Shown one piece after another: positions 56,383 to 64,000 of a stretch of 64,000 nt of DNA. Every line of letters starts with the position of its first letter. Within the stretch, counting starts at the first letter, position 1. Made by a program: the position numbers and the translations under genes. Under the pieces are notes generated by a model. It ran no database searches, was not told where the DNA came from, and worked only from the letters and a program-made list of their open reading frames with translations. This DNA comes from Streptomyces sp. Ru72 (GTDB lineage Bacteria > Actinomycetota > Actinomycetes > Streptomycetales > Streptomycetaceae): positions 26,961-90,960 of the forward strand of contig NZ_PQSR01000022.1 of NCBI RefSeq assembly GCF_002920635.1. Direction: 5' to 3'.

Positions 56383-57843
56383 CCTGGGTCCAGCCGGAGG
56401 ACCTCCTCGGCCACGAACTCCGCCAGGCGGAGCAGGACGGCCGGGAGCCGTCGGCGATCGCGGCGAGGTGGAGAGCGGCGGGCGGACCACCGGCGCCCCT
56501 GACCGCCGGCGCGTCACCGGTACCGGCGTCCCCGTACCTGCGCCTGCTGGCAAAGGACCTGCTGGACGAACTGGCGGACCTGCCGAGCAGCTTGGCGGAA
56601 CACGAGCCGACGGACCTGGCCCGGATCAGGGCGCTGTGCCGGAGCCGGCCGGCCGAAACCGCGGACAGTGCCACGCAGGCTGCGGACGGTCGTGCCGCTG
56701 GGGAGGCACCGGTGGGCGCTGGTGGTACCCCCTCCGGGGGAGCCGCCCCGCAGGCGCGGGCGAGCGGAACCCGCCCCCGAGCGATCCCCACCGAGGCGCG
56801 CCTCGAAGCCGCCTGGCTGGGACGAGCCGCCGGCTGCCTCCTCGGCAAACCCGTGGAAAAGCTCCCTCTCGACGGCATCCGCCGACTCGCCGAAGCCACC
56901 GGCAACTGGCCGTTGCACACCTGGTTCACGGCCCGCGGGCTACCCGCGGACCTGGCCGAGCAGTACCCGTGGAACCGTCGCTCCGCAAAGAACTCCCTCG
57001 CCGAGAACATCGACGGCATGCCCGAGGACGACGACCTCAACTACCCCCTGCTGAACCTGCTGTTGCTCGGGCGTCACGGCAAGCACTTCACCACCACCGA
57101 CGTCGCCCGACTCTGGCTCGACGAACTCCCCGCCGCCCGCACCTTCACCGCCGAACGCGTCGCCTACCGCAACCTCCTCTCCGGCGTCGAACCCCCACGC
57201 ACCGCCCGCCACCGCAACCCCTTCCGCGAATGGATCGGCGCCCTCATCCGCGCCGACGTGCACGGCTGGACCAACCCCGGCGACCCGGCCGCCGCGGCAG
57301 AACAGGCCCATCGCGACGCCACCCTCACCCACACCGGGAACGGCGTCTACGCGGCGATGTTCACCGCGGCCGCCATCGCCGAGGCGGCCACCGGCGCCCA
57401 CGACGTCCACCACTGCCTGCGCACCGGCCTCACCGTCGTCCCGCCCGCCTCCCGCCTCGCCCGCGCGGTCCGCCACGCGATCCGACTGGCCGAATCCAGG
57501 CCCGACTTCGACGCGGTGGTCGACGAACTGCACGCCGTCCACCGCGGCTACCACTGGGTCCACGCCGTCCCCAACACCGCTCTGATCGCCGCCGCCCTCA
57601 CCCACGCCGACGGCGACTTCACCGGCTCCATCTGCCGAGCGGTGTCCGGCGGTTGGGACACCGATTCGAACGGAGCGACGGCCGGCAGCATCGCCGGACT
57701 GCTGGCCGGACACCCCACCGCGCTCCCCGACCGCTGGACCCACCCCCCTCAAGAACCGGCTCGCCACCTCCGTCGGCGACTTCAACGGCGTCGGCTTCGA
57801 CGCCCTTGCCCACCTCACCCACCGGGAGGCCCACCGCTCATGA
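56370..57843 (+). CDS. ADP-ribosylglycohydrolase family protein 4, with C-terminal frameshift
   Basis: GTG 56370 overlaps the previous stop by 13 bases. An N-terminal extension of about 145 residues precedes the ARH domain (AAWLGRAAGCLLGKPVEKL). The first metal motif is EDDD (about 221) rather than TDD, and the second, GWDTDSNGATAGSIAG (about 429), is intact. At a run of six C (57743-57748) the frame shifts: after the run, the other frame reads PLKNRLATSVGDFNG and ends in HREAHRS and a TGA overlapping the next start (ATGA). With one C fewer the protein would be normal, 490 residues. As read, the frame continues into the CoA-transferase gene. Confidence 0.8.
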
Positions 57844-59030
57844 CCGCACCCCTCACCGGCCTCCGCGTCCTCGACCTCGCGACCCTCTTCGCCGGTCCCC
57901 TCGCCGCCACCCTGCTCGGTGACTTCGGCGCCGAGGTCATCAAGGTCGAGCACCCGGCCCGTCCGGACCCCTCACGCGGCCACGGCCCGACGAAGCACGG
58001 CGTGGGGCTTTGGTGGAAACTGCTCGGCCGCAACAAGCGCACGATGACACTCGACCTGTCCAAGCCCGGTGGCCGTACGACGCTGCTGCGGCTCGCGGCG
58101 ACCGCCGACGTGATCGTGGAGAACTTCCGCCCGGGCACGCTTGAGAAATGGGCCCTGGGCTGGGACGAGCTGTCCGCCGTGAACTCCCGTCTCGTGCTCG
58201 CCCGGGTGACCGCTTTCGGCCAGTTCGGCCCGTACGCGCACCGCCCCGGCTTCGGCACGCTCGCGGAGGCGATGAGCGGGTTCGCGGCGATCACCGGGGA
58301 GCCGGACGGACCGCCGACCCTCCCGCCGTTCGGGCTGGCCGACTCGATCGCGGCCCTGGCGACGGCGTACGCGGTGATGACGGCCCTGGCGGCCCGGGAG
58401 CGCACCGGGACGGGCCAGGTGGTGGACATGGCGATCATCGAGCCGATCCTCACCGTCCTCGGCCCGCAGCCGATCTGGTTCGACCAGCTGGGCCACGTCC
58501 AGGGGCGCACCGGCAACCGCTCCCAGAACAACGCCCCGCGCAACACCTACCGCACCGCGGACGGCGGCTGGGTCGCCGTCTCGGCCTCCGCCACGTCCGT
58601 CGCCGAGCGGGTGGTGCGCCTCGTCGGACGCCCTGAGCTGATCGAGGAGCCGTGGTTCGCGACGGGCGAGGAGCGGGCCCGGCACGCGGACGTGCTCGAC
58701 GAGGCCGTCGGCGGGTGGATCGCCGGCCGCACCCGCGCGGAGGTGCTGAAGGCGTTCGAGGACGCGGAGGCCGCGGTGGCGCCGGTGCAGGACGTGCGGG
58801 AGGTGATGACCGACCCGCAGTACGCGGCGCTGGGCACGATCACCACGATCCCGGACGACCCGGAGCTGGGCCGGCTGCGGATGCAGAACGTCCTGTTCCG
58901 CCTCTCCGCCACGCCCGGCGCGATCCGCTGGGCGGGCCGCCCGCACGGCGCGGACACGCGGGCTGTCCTGACCGAACTCGGCCTGACGGCCCCCGAGATC
59001 GCCGCGCTCGAGGCGGAGGGCGCGCTATGA
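57840..59030 (+). CDS. class III CoA-transferase (CaiB/BaiF family)
   Basis: It moves CoA between organic acids. ATG 57840 overlaps the proper stop of the preceding gene (ATGA). The 396 residues show the family N-terminus (LRVLDLATLFAGPLAATLL, GAEVIKVEHPARPDP), RNKRTMTLDLSKPGG, ADVIVENFRPGTLEKWALG and the conserved Asp in GLADSIAAL (168), near Asp169 of formyl-CoA transferase. It is coupled at its end to the CitE-like gene, suggesting that the pair activates and then cleaves a carboxylic acid. Confidence 0.92.
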   Translation: MTAPLTGLRVLDLATLFAGPLAATLLGDFGAEVIKVEHPARPDPSRGHGPTKHGVGLWWKLLGRNKRTMTLDLSKPGGRTTLLRLAATADVIVENFRPGTLEKWALGWDELSAVNSRLVLARVTAFGQFGPYAHRPGFGTLAEAMSGFAAITGEPDGPPTLPPFGLADSIAALATAYAVMTALAARERTGTGQVVDMAIIEPILTVLGPQPIWFDQLGHVQGRTGNRSQNNAPRNTYRTADGGWVAVSASATSVAERVVRLVGRPELIEEPWFATGEERARHADVLDEAVGGWIAGRTRAEVLKAFEDAEAAVAPVQDVREVMTDPQYAALGTITTIPDDPELGRLRMQNVLFRLSATPGAIRWAGRPHGADTRAVLTELGLTAPEIAALEAEGAL

Positions 59031-59854
59031 CCCCTCTCACCCTGCTGTATGCGCCCGGGGACCGCCCGGAGGTGGTGGGCAAGGCGCTCGCCTCCGGGGC
59101 GGACGTCGTGCTGGTCGACCTGGAGGACGCGGTCTGTCCGGACCGCAAGGCGTACGCGCGGGCGGCGACGGCGGAACGGCTCGCGCAGCGCCCGCCGGTG
59201 CCGGTCCATGTCCGGGTGAACGCCCTGGACAGCCCCTGGGGCGAGGCGGACCTCACGGCGCTCACGGCGCTGGTGGGTCTGGCGGGGCTGCGCCTGCCGA
59301 AGGTGACGTCGCCCTCGGACGTGGTCCGTGTCGCGCGACGGGCCGTACGGGCGGACGGCACGGTCGTCCCCCTCCACGCCCTTCTGGAGACGGCCCTGGG
59401 GGTGGAGCGCGCCTTCGCGATCGCGTCGGCGCATCCGGCCGTGCGGGGCATCGCGCTCGGCGAGTCGGACCTCCGGGCCGACCTGGGCGTACGGGAGGAC
59501 GCGGGGCTCGACTGGTCCCGGGCGCGGGTGGTGGTGGCGGCCCGGGCCGCCGCACTGCCGCCGCCGGCACAGTCGATCTACCCGGACACACGGGACCTGG
59601 AGGGCCTGGCGGCGTCCTGCGCGCACGGCCGCCGCCTGGGCTTCCTGGGCCGGGCGGCGATCCACCCCCGTCAGCTCCCGGTCATCGAACGCGCCTACGC
59701 ACCGACCCCGGAGGAGATCACGCGAGCGGAGGAGATCCTCAAGGCCGCCGCCCGGGACCAGGGCGCCCAGGCCCTCCCCGACGGCCGCTTCATCGACACG
59801 GCGGTGGTGAGAGAGGCGTACCGAACCCTGTCGTTGGCCCGCCGGAGGCGTTGA
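59027..59854 (+). CDS. CitE-like HpcH/HpaI aldolase family lyase
   Basis: ATG 59027 overlaps the CoA-transferase stop (ATGA). The 275-residue TIM barrel shows YAPGDRPEVVGKALASGAD, the metal-binding VDLEDAVCPDRK, HVRVNALDS, a catalytic-site LLETALGVERAF, GESDLRADLG and RAAIHPRQLPVI. The free-standing CitE/LpqC-like group includes malyl-CoA and citramalyl-CoA lyases. Coupled to a CoA-transferase, it may cleave a beta-hydroxyacyl-CoA to acetyl- or glyoxylate-type products. It is the last gene of the operon. Confidence 0.9.
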   Translation: MTPLTLLYAPGDRPEVVGKALASGADVVLVDLEDAVCPDRKAYARAATAERLAQRPPVPVHVRVNALDSPWGEADLTALTALVGLAGLRLPKVTSPSDVVRVARRAVRADGTVVPLHALLETALGVERAFAIASAHPAVRGIALGESDLRADLGVREDAGLDWSRARVVVAARAAALPPPAQSIYPDTRDLEGLAASCAHGRRLGFLGRAAIHPRQLPVIERAYAPTPEEITRAEEILKAAARDQGAQALPDGRFIDTAVVREAYRTLSLARRRR

Positions 59855-59866
59855 GGACCGGACATG

Positions 59867-59906
59867 CGCCGGGGGCGCCGTATCCAGCGATACGGCGCCC
59901 CCGGCG
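59867..59906. terminator. bidirectional terminator, 18-bp perfect stem
   Basis: Arms 59867-59884 and 59889-59906 pair perfectly around CAGC, between the convergent CitE-like and lgt genes. Confidence 0.92.
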
Positions 59907-59921
59907 ACGCAGGAACGTCCC

Positions 59922-60938
59922 TCAGCCCTTCTGGGCCGACTCGGCCTCGTCCTGCGACGTCTCGGCTGCTCCCTCGGCCTCCGCCTGCGAAGTCTCTGCG
60001 GTCGCCTCGGCCTCCGCCTGCCCCGTGGCCTTCGCAGCCGTCGGCTTCTCGTCCTCCGGCTCGGGCTCGCCCTTCTTCTCCGGCTCCCCGGAGTCGGCGT
60101 CCCCCTCGCCCTCGCTGCCCGAGGCACCCGGCTCGACCACTGCCTCACGGCCCGGCCGGACCCGCGACGACACCACCATGTAGGTCACTGCCAGCAGGAA
60201 CACCAGCATCGCGGTCCAGTCGTTCAGCCTGAGGCCCAGGATGTGGTGCGCGTCGTCGACCCGCATGTACTCGATCCAGCCGCGGCCCACGCAGTACGCG
60301 GCCACGTACAGGGCGAACGCCCGTCCGTGCCCCAGCTTGAAGCGGCGGTCCGCCCAGATCACCAGGAACCCGACCCCGATGCACCACAGCGACTCGTACA
60401 GGAACGTCGGGTGGTAGTACCCCGGCACCCGCCCGTCCGTGGAGGAGGTGATGTGCAGCGCCCACGGCAGATCCGTCGGCCGCCCGTACAGCTCCTGGTT
60501 GAACCAGTTGCCCCAGCGTCCGATCGCCTGCGCGAAGGCGATCCCGGGTGCGACGGCGTCGGCGTACGAAGGAAGCGTGATGCCCCGGCGACGGCAGCCG
60601 ATCCACGCGCCGACCGCGCCGAGCGCGATCGCGCCCCAGATCCCCAGCCCGCCCTGCCAGACCTTGAAGGCGTCCACCCAGTCACGGCCCTCGCTGAAGT
60701 ACAGCTCGTAGTCCGTGATCACGTGGTAGAGCCGCCCGCCGACCAGGCCGAACGGCACGGCCCAGACCGCGATGTCGGCCACCGTGCCCGCCCGGCCGCC
60801 CCTGGCGACCCAGCGTTTGTTTCCGAGCCACACGGCTACGAAGACACCGATGATGATGCAGAACGCGTAGCCGCGCAGCGGAATGGGGCCGAGGTACAGC
60901 ACTCCGCGCGAGGGGCTGGGAATGTAGGCAAGTTCCAT
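59922..60938 (-). CDS. lgt: prolipoprotein diacylglyceryl transferase
   Basis: It attaches diacylglycerol to the lipobox cysteine of lipoproteins in the cytoplasmic membrane. ATG 60938 gives 338 residues with about seven membrane helices. The Lgt signature GRWGNWFNQELYGRPT (about 140), the N-terminal LGPIPLRGYAFCIIIG and VGGRLYHVITDYELYF are intact. Residues after about 270 form an acidic tail with repeated AEA-TAETSQ units not needed for catalysis; actinobacterial Lgt often has such tails. Confidence 0.96.
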   Translation of the reverse strand: MELAYIPSPSRGVLYLGPIPLRGYAFCIIIGVFVAVWLGNKRWVARGGRAGTVADIAVWAVPFGLVGGRLYHVITDYELYFSEGRDWVDAFKVWQGGLGIWGAIALGAVGAWIGCRRRGITLPSYADAVAPGIAFAQAIGRWGNWFNQELYGRPTDLPWALHITSSTDGRVPGYYHPTFLYESLWCIGVGFLVIWADRRFKLGHGRAFALYVAAYCVGRGWIEYMRVDDAHHILGLRLNDWTAMLVFLLAVTYMVVSSRVRPGREAVVEPGASGSEGEGDADSGEPEKKGEPEPEDEKPTAAKATGQAEAEATAETSQAEAEGAAETSQDEAESAQKG

Positions 60939-61010
60939 GGCAGGAACGACGCTACCCTGCCGGACACGCAGCGTGGCAACCCACCCGGCTACGGGTCCAT
61001 AACGTACGAC

Positions 61011-61038
61011 TCCCCCGGCCTATCGGACGCCGGGGGGA
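61011..61038 (-). terminator. terminator hairpin after the DsbA-like gene
   Basis: TCCCCCGGC (61011-61019) pairs with GCCGGGGGGA (61029-61038), about 20 bp past the stop of the thioredoxin-domain gene and before lgt. Confidence 0.7.
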
Positions 61039-61056
61039 TCGCGGGGGCCACGACCC

Positions 61057-61833
61057 TCAGGACTTGCCTGCGGCCTCCACCATCTGCTTCAGCTTGGCCG
61101 GAGTCATCGTGCGGTCCTCGAAGATGTTCTTTCCGCCGAGGAGCACCGTCGGCGTGCCGGAGAAGCGGGCGCTCTGGAACGCGGCGTTCGACTTCACCAC
61201 CCAGCTGTCGTGCGTACCGTCCTTGACGCACTTCTGGAAGGCCGGGCTGTCGAGGCCGCCGACCTTGCCCGCCAGCTCGATCAGCTTGGCGTTGTCCGCG
61301 AAGGTGTCCTGCGTCTCCTTGGGCTGGTTGTCGTACAGCACGTCGTGGTAGCTCGAGAACTTTCCGGCGTCCTGCGCGCACGCCGCCGCATTGGCCGCGG
61401 AGCGGGAGCCGCTGCCGCCCAGGTTTCCGTCGATGAGCGTGACCAGGTGGTACTCGACCCTGAGCTGTCCGGCGTCGACCAGCTGGTGGATCGTCGGGCG
61501 GTAGGCGGTCTCGAAGGCCCGGCAGGCCGGGCAGCGGAAGTCCTCCCACACCGTGAGGGTCGACTTGGCGGAGTCCTTGCCGACGGGGATCGCGAGGGCG
61601 CCCTTGCCCGTCGCCCCGGAGGGCGCGATGGCGGGGCCGGAGGCGCCGCTCTTGCCGCTCTTGCCGGCGTTCGCCGCCAGGACGCCCACCACCGTCGCCA
61701 GCGCCAGGACACAGACGACCGAGGCGCCCACGATCAGCGTGCGGCGGCGCTTGTCCGCGGCCTTCTGCTTCTGTCGCTCGACCGCCAGCCGCTCGCGGGC
61801 GTTGCGCTTTCCTTCACGGTTCTTCTCGCTCAC
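61057..61833 (-). CDS. membrane-anchored DsbA-like thioredoxin domain protein
   Basis: It is predicted to handle disulfides in secreted proteins. GTG 61833 is chosen within a longer open frame. The 258 residues begin with a charged cytoplasmic segment (SEKNREGKRNARERLA), a membrane helix (about 34-55, TLIVGASVVCVLALATVVG), a Gly/Ser linker and a DsbA-type thioredoxin fold with VWEDFRCPACRAFE (active-site CPAC, about 108) and the cis-proline loop SGTPTVLLGG. Cytochrome or thiol-oxidase partners are not nearby. Confidence 0.92.
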   Translation of the reverse strand: MSEKNREGKRNARERLAVERQKQKAADKRRRTLIVGASVVCVLALATVVGVLAANAGKSGKSGASGPAIAPSGATGKGALAIPVGKDSAKSTLTVWEDFRCPACRAFETAYRPTIHQLVDAGQLRVEYHLVTLIDGNLGGSGSRSAANAAACAQDAGKFSSYHDVLYDNQPKETQDTFADNAKLIELAGKVGGLDSPAFQKCVKDGTHDSWVVKSNAAFQSARFSGTPTVLLGGKNIFEDRTMTPAKLKQMVEAAGKS

Positions 61834-61848
61834 ATCCGGCAGAACGAA

Positions 61849-61875
61849 CCGGGGAGGCGCAGCGCGCCTCCCCGG
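61849..61875 (-). terminator. terminator hairpin after trpA
   Basis: CCGGGGAGGCGC (61849-61860) pairs perfectly with GCGCCTCCCCGG (61864-61875) around AGC, about 40 bp past the trpA stop. Confidence 0.85.
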
Positions 61876-61913
61876 CCTCAGGTCCACTCGTTCGGGTGAG
61901 CGGTTTGCCGCGC

Positions 61914-62735
61914 TCAGCTCACACGTCGCCCGCGGACGCCTTCCGCCAGCTCGCCCGCCAGCGTCCGTACCGCCTTCAGGGCCGCCCCCTCGTCGGGCGC
62001 GTCCAGCATCCGCTTCACGAACGCGGAGCCGACGATCACGCCGTCCGCGAAGCCGGCCACCTCGGCGGCCTGGGAAGCGTTTGAGACACCGAGTCCGACG
62101 CAGACCGGCAGGTCGGTGGTCGCGCGGGTGCGCCGCACCAGGTCCTGGGCCTGCGCGCCGACCGACTCGCGGGTGCCGGTGACGCCCATGAGCGAGGCCG
62201 CGTAGACGAAGCCGGAGCCCGCCGCGGTGATCTCGGCGAGCCGTGCGTCCTTGCTGCTGGGCGCGACCACGAAGACCGTGGCCAGTCCGTGCTTCTCGGC
62301 GTGCTCCCGCCACAGGGCCGACTCCTGAACGGGCAGGTCCGGCAGGATGCAGCCCGCGCCGCCCGCCTCGGCCAACTCGGCGGTGAAGCGCTCGACGCCG
62401 TAGCGGTCGATCGGGTTCCAGTACGTCATCACGAGGACGGGCTTGCCGGTGGCCTCGAAGGCCTCGCGGACCGTGCGCATCACGTCGGCGATCTTCACGC
62501 CGCCGCGCAGCGCGATGTCGTCGGCGGTCTGGATGACGGGGCCGTCGAGGACGGGGTCGCTGTGCGGCAGGCCCACCTCGACGACGTCGGCGCCGCCCTC
62601 CAGGACCGCCTTGATCGCGGCGATGCCGCCGTCGACGGTCGGGAAGCCGGCCGGCAGATAGGCGATGAGCGCGGACCGGCTCTCCGCCTTGGCGGCGGCG
62701 AGGGTGTCCGACAGCAGTTGGATGTTGCCGCTCAC
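61914..62735 (-). CDS. trpA: tryptophan synthase alpha subunit
   Basis: It cleaves indole-3-glycerol phosphate to indole for the beta subunit. GTG 62735 overlaps the trpB stop (GTGA). The 273 residues have [16 protein letters not shown], the catalytic Glu and Asp in [29 protein letters not shown] and [13 protein letters not shown] near the phosphate site. Confidence 0.97.
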   Translation of the reverse strand: MSGNIQLLSDTLAAAKAESRSALIAYLPAGFPTVDGGIAAIKAVLEGGADVVEVGLPHSDPVLDGPVIQTADDIALRGGVKIADVMRTVREAFEATGKPVLVMTYWNPIDRYGVERFTAELAEAGGAGCILPDLPVQESALWREHAEKHGLATVFVVAPSSKDARLAEITAAGSGFVYAASLMGVTGTRESVGAQAQDLVRRTRATTDLPVCVGLGVSNASQAAEVAGFADGVIVGSAFVKRMLDAPDEGAALKAVRTLAGELAEGVRGRRVS

Positions 62736-64000
62736 TGGGCGTCCCCCTCGATCTCCGCGGCGTCGGTGTCGGCGTCCGCGGCGACGGACGCGTCGGTGTC
62801 GTACAGGCCGAAGTACCGGGCGGCGGTGTCCATGTCCTTGTCACCGCGCCCCGACAGGTTGACGACGATCAGCCCGTCCTCACCGAGCTCCCTGCCGACC
62901 TCCAGGGCACCGGCGAGGGCATGGGCGCTCTCGATGGCCGGGATGATGCCCTCGGTGCGGGACAGCAGGCGCAGGGCCTGCATGGCGGCGTCGTCGGTGA
63001 CGGCCCGGTACTCGCCGCGGCCGCTGTCCTTGAGGTAGGAGTGCTCGGGGCCGATGCCCGGGTAGTCGAGGCCCGCGGAGATCGAGTAGGGCTCGGTGAT
63101 CTGGCCTTCGTCGTCCTGCAGGACGTAGGACCGGGAGCCGTGCAGGATGCCGGGCTCGCCGGCGGTGAGGGTGGCGGCGTGCTCGCCGGTCTCGACCCCG
63201 TGTCCGGCGGGCTCGCAGCCGATGAGGCGTACGCCCTGGTCGGGGATGAAGGCGTGGAAGAGGCCGATGGCGTTCGAACCGCCGCCCACGCAGGCGATGG
63301 CGGCGTCCGGCAGGCGCCCGGCGCGCTCGAGGAGCTGCCGCCGCGCCTCCACGCCGATCACGCGGTGGAAGTCGCGCACCATGGCCGGGAAGGGGTGGGG
63401 CCCCGCGACGGTGCCGAAGAGGTAGTGGGTGTGGTCGACGTTGGCGACCCAGTCGCGGAACGCCTCGTTGATGGCGTCCTTGAGGGTGCGGGAGCCGGAC
63501 TTCACGGCGATGACCTCGGCGCCGAGCATGCGCATGCGGGCGACGTTGAGGGCCTGCCGCTGGGTGTCGATCTCGCCCATGTAGATGGTGCACTCGAGCC
63601 CGAACAGGGCGCAGGCGGTGGCGGTGGCGACGCCGTGCTGACCGGCGCCGGTCTCCGCGATGACCCGCGTCTTGCCCATCCTCCTGGTGAGGAGGGCCTG
63701 CCCGAGGACATTGTTGATCTTGTGTGAGCCGGTGTGGTTGAGGTCCTCGCGCTTGAGGAACACCCGGGCGCCGCCGGCGTGCCGGGCGAACCGCGGCACC
63801 TCGGTGAGGGCGCTGGGCCGACCGGTGTAGTTCACGAGCAGGTCGTCGAGTTCGCGGGCGAACTCGGGGTCGGCCTTGGCCTTCTCGTACTCGACGGCCA
63901 CCTCGTCCACGGCGGCGACGAGGGCCTCCGGGATGAACTTGCCGCCGAACGCGCCGAAGTAGCCCTCGGCACTGGGGACCCGGCCTTCCGGGTCGGGGAT
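62732..64000 (-). CDS. trpB: tryptophan synthase beta subunit (5' end outside window)
   Basis: This PLP enzyme joins indole and serine to give tryptophan. The frame is open to the window edge; by comparison with family members only the first several codons are missing (the visible part begins [20 protein letters not shown]). The Schiff-base lysine is in [13 protein letters not shown], with [10 protein letters not shown], the phosphate-binding GGGSNAIG and the C-terminal SGRGDKD. The acidic Asp/Ala tail is short. It is coupled to trpA. Confidence 0.96.
   Translation of the reverse strand: MPDPEGRVPSAEGYFGAFGGKFIPEALVAAVDEVAVEYEKAKADPEFARELDDLLVNYTGRPSALTEVPRFARHAGGARVFLKREDLNHTGSHKINNVLGQALLTRRMGKTRVIAETGAGQHGVATATACALFGLECTIYMGEIDTQRQALNVARMRMLGAEVIAVKSGSRTLKDAINEAFRDWVANVDHTHYLFGTVAGPHPFPAMVRDFHRVIGVEARRQLLERAGRLPDAAIACVGGGSNAIGLFHAFIPDQGVRLIGCEPAGHGVETGEHAATLTAGEPGILHGSRSYVLQDDEGQITEPYSISAGLDYPGIGPEHSYLKDSGRGEYRAVTDDAAMQALRLLSRTEGIIPAIESAHALAGALEVGRELGEDGLIVVNLSGRGDKDMDTAARYFGLYDTDASVAADADTDAAEIEGDAQ

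Noticed and set aside
52759..59854. Macrodomain/ADP-ribosylation toxin-antitoxin or phage-defence module
   Set aside because: There is no ADP-ribosyltransferase, toxin or mobile-element gene next to the four ARH genes, and the CoA-transferase and CitE genes point to metabolism.

Overview
The window is about 72% G+C, with the codon bias, GTG starts, ATGA/GTGA gene overlaps and gene content of a Streptomyces chromosome. The order polA, liv transporter, ANTAR response regulator, pyk, gltBD, lgt, trpAB is what I recall for the core chromosome of S. coelicolor-type species; this comes from memory and was not searched. No phage, transposase or CRISPR array was seen.

Layout. 1-9.6 kb: a secreted lytic transglycosylase (cut by the window edge), a DUF4184 membrane protein, polA, an FdhF/YdeP-type molybdopterin oxidoreductase, a hotdog thioesterase, then a 1.2 kb gap with possible relict coding. 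9.6-15.3 kb: a complete branched-chain amino-acid-type ABC operon (binding lipoprotein, LivH, an enlarged LivM, LivG, LivF) closed by a strong bidirectional terminator. 15.3-20.6 kb: ANTAR regulator, a tRNA-Leu(CAA) with an unusually short variable loop, an HTH-LAGLIDADG protein beside it, pyruvate kinase and a Tat-exported 5'-nucleotidase. 20.7-29.5 kb: a decarboxylase/N-hydroxylase pair like the first two steps of desferrioxamine synthesis, with a candidate iron box, then pepN, an orphan response regulator, chorismate mutase, an HExxH/zinc-ribbon protein and an ankyrin protein. 29.5-31.6 kb: a divergent MFS/MarR pair around a symmetric operator region. 31.8-37.7 kb: a KstR2/FadA6/IpdF-like steroid CD-ring catabolism island with a truncated SDR remnant and a heteromeric acyl-CoA dehydrogenase pair. 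38.5-45.2 kb: a probable exopolysaccharide locus (GH113-like hydrolase, DUF2334 protein, processive GT2, UDP-GlcNAc 2-epimerase, DUF1080-like protein). 45.3-52.5 kb: gltDB with an upstream GlnR-box-like element and a VIT1-type metal transporter with an iron-box-like site. 52.8-59.9 kb: a tightly overlapping operon of four ADP-ribosylglycohydrolase-family genes, a class III CoA-transferase and a CitE-like lyase; the fourth gene carries a poly-C frameshift. 59.9-64 kb: lgt, a DsbA-like thioredoxin and trpA-trpB (trpB cut by the window edge).

The least explained units are the ADP-ribosylglycohydrolase/CoA-transferase/CitE operon, the exopolysaccharide locus, and the short-variable-loop tRNA-Leu next to the HTH-LAGLIDADG gene.
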